Positions 33,653 to 34,943 of a stretch of DNA of 34,943 nucleotides are shown in pieces (position 1 is the stretch's first letter; the number at the start of each line of letters is the position of its first letter). The notes under the pieces were generated by a model. The model was not told the origin of the DNA, made no database searches, and saw only the letters and a program-made list of their open reading frames with translations. The stretch is from NCBI GenBank assembly GCA_016869515.1, contig VGDZ01000030.1:1-34943 (forward strand), written 5' to 3'. Both the position numbers and the translations under genes were made by a program. The stretch comes from Alphaproteobacteria bacterium. Its GTDB lineage: Bacteria; Pseudomonadota; Alphaproteobacteria; VGDZ01.

Positions 33653-33801
33653 TCGCCGAAGGCGACGCAAGCATGCCCATGAGCCCATGAACGCCCGCGG
33701 CGTTCCTATGGCCGGTTTTTGACTTGAGTGGGCTTCGCGACCGGATGAAATTGCTTGCGCGATTCGTTCGGTTCGCGGATCGCGGTCCAGAGCGGGATAC
33801 A

Positions 33802-33860
33802 AGGGCTTGATCCGCGATCGGCCTTGAACCATGCGGATCGTGACCGATCGATCTTGCCCT
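33802..33860. repeat. Palindromic intergenic repeat, family 1, copy 3
   Basis: AGGGCTTGATC at the left end and GATCTTGCCCT at the right, with middle arms CGATCGG/CCGATCG and a degenerate centre TTGAACCATGCGGATC. The outer arms have a two-base mismatch that is repaired in copy 4. It lies between the convergent caspase-FGE and higA genes. Confidence 0.8.
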
Positions 33861-33885
33861 GGATCCAAGCCGGATGGCCTTGCCT

Positions 33886-34176
33886 TCACGCCGCCTGGGC
33901 GATGCGGCGGACCTTGATGCGGCCGGCTCGCTTCATCGCCCGCGCCAGGTCGTAGGCCGCCTGCAAGCGGCACCAGACGTCGGCGCCGCCGCCGAAAGCC
34001 TTGTCCAGCCGGATCGCCATTTCGGGCGAAATCCCGGCGCGGCCGTTGACGATGTCCGACATCTGCTTGCGGCTGATGCCCAGCCGGGTCGCCGCCTCGG
34101 TCACGCTCAGGCCGAGCGGCTCGAGGCAGTCGTGGCGCACCGACTTTCCGGGATGGGGCGGGGTCTTCATCGGCAT
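33886..34176 (-). CDS. higA: HigA-family antitoxin (XRE helix-turn-helix)
   Basis: A 96-aa antitoxin of the VapI/HigA branch, with [23 protein letters not shown] leading into an XRE helix-turn-helix (about 22-60: [26 protein letters not shown]) and the typical [12 protein letters not shown] helix. It should bind HigB and repress the shared promoter. ATG at 34176 (an in-frame ATG at 34170 is also possible); AGGAG lies upstream. The gene starts 13 nt after higB, in the usual toxin-first order. Confidence 0.92.
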   Translation of the reverse strand: MPMKTPPHPGKSVRHDCLEPLGLSVTEAATRLGISRKQMSDIVNGRAGISPEMAIRLDKAFGGGADVWCRLQAAYDLARAMKRAGRIKVRRIAQAA

Positions 34177-34189
34177 GGTTGCTGCGCTC

Positions 34190-34468
34190 CTAGCGGTAGT
34201 CGACCAGATCGACATCGGCGACGTGGGTGCCGACGAAACGGAAGACGATCCGCCAATTGGCGGATACGCTCACCGACCAAAAGCCCGCCCGATCGCCTTT
34301 CAGGGGGTGCAGGCGATAGCCGGGCAGGTCCATGTGCCCGGGCGCCGAAGCCTGGTCGAGGCGGGCCAGGATGCGCGCGATCTTGTCGGCGGATTCCGGC
34401 GGCACGCGCCGCCGCTCGCCCCGCTCGTACAGCAGCCTAAGCCCTTTATGGCGAAAGCCGACGATCAC
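34190..34468 (-). CDS. higB: HigB-family mRNA interferase toxin
   Basis: A 92-aa RelE-superfamily toxin. The start is a GTG at 34468, giving the family N-terminus [M][16 protein letters not shown]. It is followed by [40 protein letters not shown] and VDYR, the full HigB core including the basic active-site region. The toxin should cleave mRNA on the ribosome. No ribosome site precedes the GTG; a promoter ends 6 nt upstream, so the message may be leaderless. Confidence 0.92.
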   Translation of the reverse strand: MIVGFRHKGLRLLYERGERRRVPPESADKIARILARLDQASAPGHMDLPGYRLHPLKGDRAGFWSVSVSANWRIVFRFVGTHVADVDLVDYR

Positions 34469-34474
34469 CCGACA

Positions 34475-34503
34475 AGTGTAACGTGTCTCCTATCGGGCGG
34501 CAA
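34475..34503 (-). promoter_or_regulatory. Candidate higBA promoter giving a leaderless message
   Basis: Minus strand: TTGCCG (34498-34503), 17-nt spacer, TACACT (34475-34480). The -10 ends 6 nt before the higB GTG, so transcription should begin at or very near the start codon. HigA would be expected to bind here. The non-coding stretch from 34469 to 34807 holds only this promoter and four palindromic elements. Confidence 0.5.
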
Positions 34504-34534
34504 GCGCCGGTGGCTCGGACAGGATGCGGTGCCG

Positions 34535-34591
34535 GGGCAAGATCGTTTCGTCGCCAACCAGACGGATCGTGACGAAACGCGAATCTTGCCC
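34535..34591. repeat. Palindromic intergenic repeat, family 1, copy 4
   Basis: The outer arms GGGCAAGAT/ATCTTGCCC are perfect. The middle arms CGTTTCGTC/GACGAAACG are perfect and unlike those of other copies. The centre CCAACCAGACGGATCG is degenerate. Confidence 0.82.
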
Positions 34592-34608
34592 TTGGCTTGC
34601 GCGCCACA

Positions 34609-34667
34609 AGGGCATGATCGATCCGCCTAGAACCATGCGGTTCAGGGCGGATCGCGGATCATGCCCT
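34609..34667. repeat. Palindromic intergenic repeat, family 1, copy 5
   Basis: The outer arms AGGGCATGATC/GATCATGCCCT are perfect. The middle arms GATCCGCC/GGCGGATC and inner arms GAACC/GGTTC around an ATGC loop are also perfect. This is the best-paired member, 17 bp after copy 4. Confidence 0.88.
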
Positions 34668-34681
34668 CGTATCCCCCGCTG

Positions 34682-34732
34682 GAGTGCGATTCACGGTCCG
34701 AACGGAAGGCCCCATCCGGACCGATCGCACTC
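34682..34732. repeat. Unclassified two-arm palindrome
   Basis: Arms GAGTGCGAT (34682-34690) and ATCGCACTC (34724-34732) with inner CGGTCCG/CGGACCG. It has the same size and architecture as family 1 but a different sequence. It lies 14 bp after copy 5. Confidence 0.75.
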
Positions 34733-34757
34733 TAGGCGCGCGGCCGCGATGGCCGTT

Positions 34758-34795
34758 CCAAGCCGCGATGAGTCAAGCGCATCGCAGCTTGGTAT
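34758..34795. repeat. Family 2 palindromic element upstream of ribD
   Basis: CCAAGCCGCGATG (34758-34770) pairs with CATCGCAGCTTGG (34780-34792) with one mismatch and a 9-nt loop. The right arm plus TAT is the reverse complement of the 16-mer at 30740. TATAAG (34793-34798) follows, 9 nt before the ribD ATG, and could act as a -10. Confidence 0.75.
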
Positions 34796-34807
34796 AAGAC
34801 TGTTTCC

Positions 34808-34943
34808 ATGACCGCCGTCACATCCGTCGATCTGGGCCACATGGCCGCCGCGCTGAACCTGGCGCGGCGGGCGCTGGGCCGGGCCTGGCCCAATCCGGCA
34901 GTGGGCTGCGTGGCGGTCGATGCCGAGGGCCGCGTCGCCGGGC
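34808..34943 (+). CDS. ribD: Riboflavin biosynthesis deaminase/reductase RibD, N-terminal part (3' end outside window)
   Basis: 45 codons are visible. VDLGHMAAALNLARRALGRAWPNPAVGCVAVD is the start of the cytidine-deaminase-type domain of RibD, with the family signature P-N-P-x-V-G-C. It deaminates the pyrimidine intermediate of riboflavin synthesis; the zinc ligands lie beyond the window. ATG at 34808. No clear ribosome site and no FMN-riboswitch-like sequence is seen upstream. Its distance from nrdR is unusual. Confidence 0.9.
   Translation, partial: MTAVTSVDLGHMAAALNLARRALGRAWPNPAVGCVAVDAEGRVAG

Noticed and set aside
31526-34807. A DGR reverse transcriptase, Avd gene or template repeat near the caspase-FGE gene.
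   Set aside because: None of the genes on either strand encodes a reverse transcriptase and I found no second copy of the RGGSW-to-GFR sequence in the window. Any DGR machinery must lie elsewhere.
34668-34807. An FMN riboswitch upstream of ribD.
   Set aside because: The conserved RFN elements are not visible; the space is filled with palindromic repeats.

Overview
The window is GC-rich, densely packed DNA that looks like an alphaproteobacterium, probably a Rhodospirillales-like heterotroph. The evidence is a MucR/Ros regulator, a DUF2282/DUF692/DUF2063/DoxX bufferin cluster, the rpiB-glyA-nrdR-(ribD) gene order, a hybrid malic enzyme-phosphotransacetylase, and many 4-nt ATGA/GTGA/TTGA gene overlaps. 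No plasmid, phage-structural or rRNA genes are visible.

Layout. 1-4777: end of an acylphosphatase gene, lipB, an orphan FliN-like gene, tRNA-Leu(GAG), maeB and isovaleryl-CoA dehydrogenase. 4778-5897: a dispersed repeat (copy A) followed by an MntA/HepT (MNT-HEPN) toxin-antitoxin pair. 5998-11404, minus strand: a translationally coupled five-gene CoA operon (two class III CoA-transferases, two enoyl-CoA hydratases, one acyl-CoA synthetase). It is divergent from a TRAP transporter (dctP-dctQ-dctM, 11518-14484), so the two probably import and CoA-activate one carboxylate. 14472-15935, minus strand: an N-acyl-D-amino-acid deacylase. 16040-18311: a complete bufferin operon (bufABCD; copper-binding RiPP). 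18381-20194: 3-hydroxybutyrate dehydrogenase coupled to a patatin lipase. 20205-27274: an Ldh-type dehydrogenase, indolepyruvate oxidoreductase iorAB with a HAD phosphatase, and a divergent sugar-acid kinase/aldolase-family pair. 27279-30175: mucR, then rpiB-glyA-nrdR.

30176-34807 is accessory. In many alphaproteobacteria nrdR is followed directly by ribD. Here ribD starts only at 34808, and about 4.6 kb intervenes. That stretch holds a LigA tail-like remnant, repeat copy B, a 17-bp tandem duplication, an internally shortened zeta-toxin-like gene with its small partner, a caspase-SH3-FGE-fold fusion, a HigBA toxin-antitoxin pair and a cluster of palindromic repeats.

The strongest unexplained signals are as follows. 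(1) The ~260-bp repeat is present twice in direct orientation. It carries helically phased AAATGCGCG words, a conserved outward TTGACA-17-TAT promoter with a GAAC-N6-GAAC direct repeat in its spacer, and a transcribed region able to form an 11-bp stem. (2) The C-terminus of the caspase-FGE fusion has a codon pattern expected of a diversity-generating-retroelement variable region. (3) A family of 56-59-bp palindromes has arms that covary between copies, one of them sitting inside the TRAP operon. All calls rest on reading the sequence and on knowledge of families; no database search was run.
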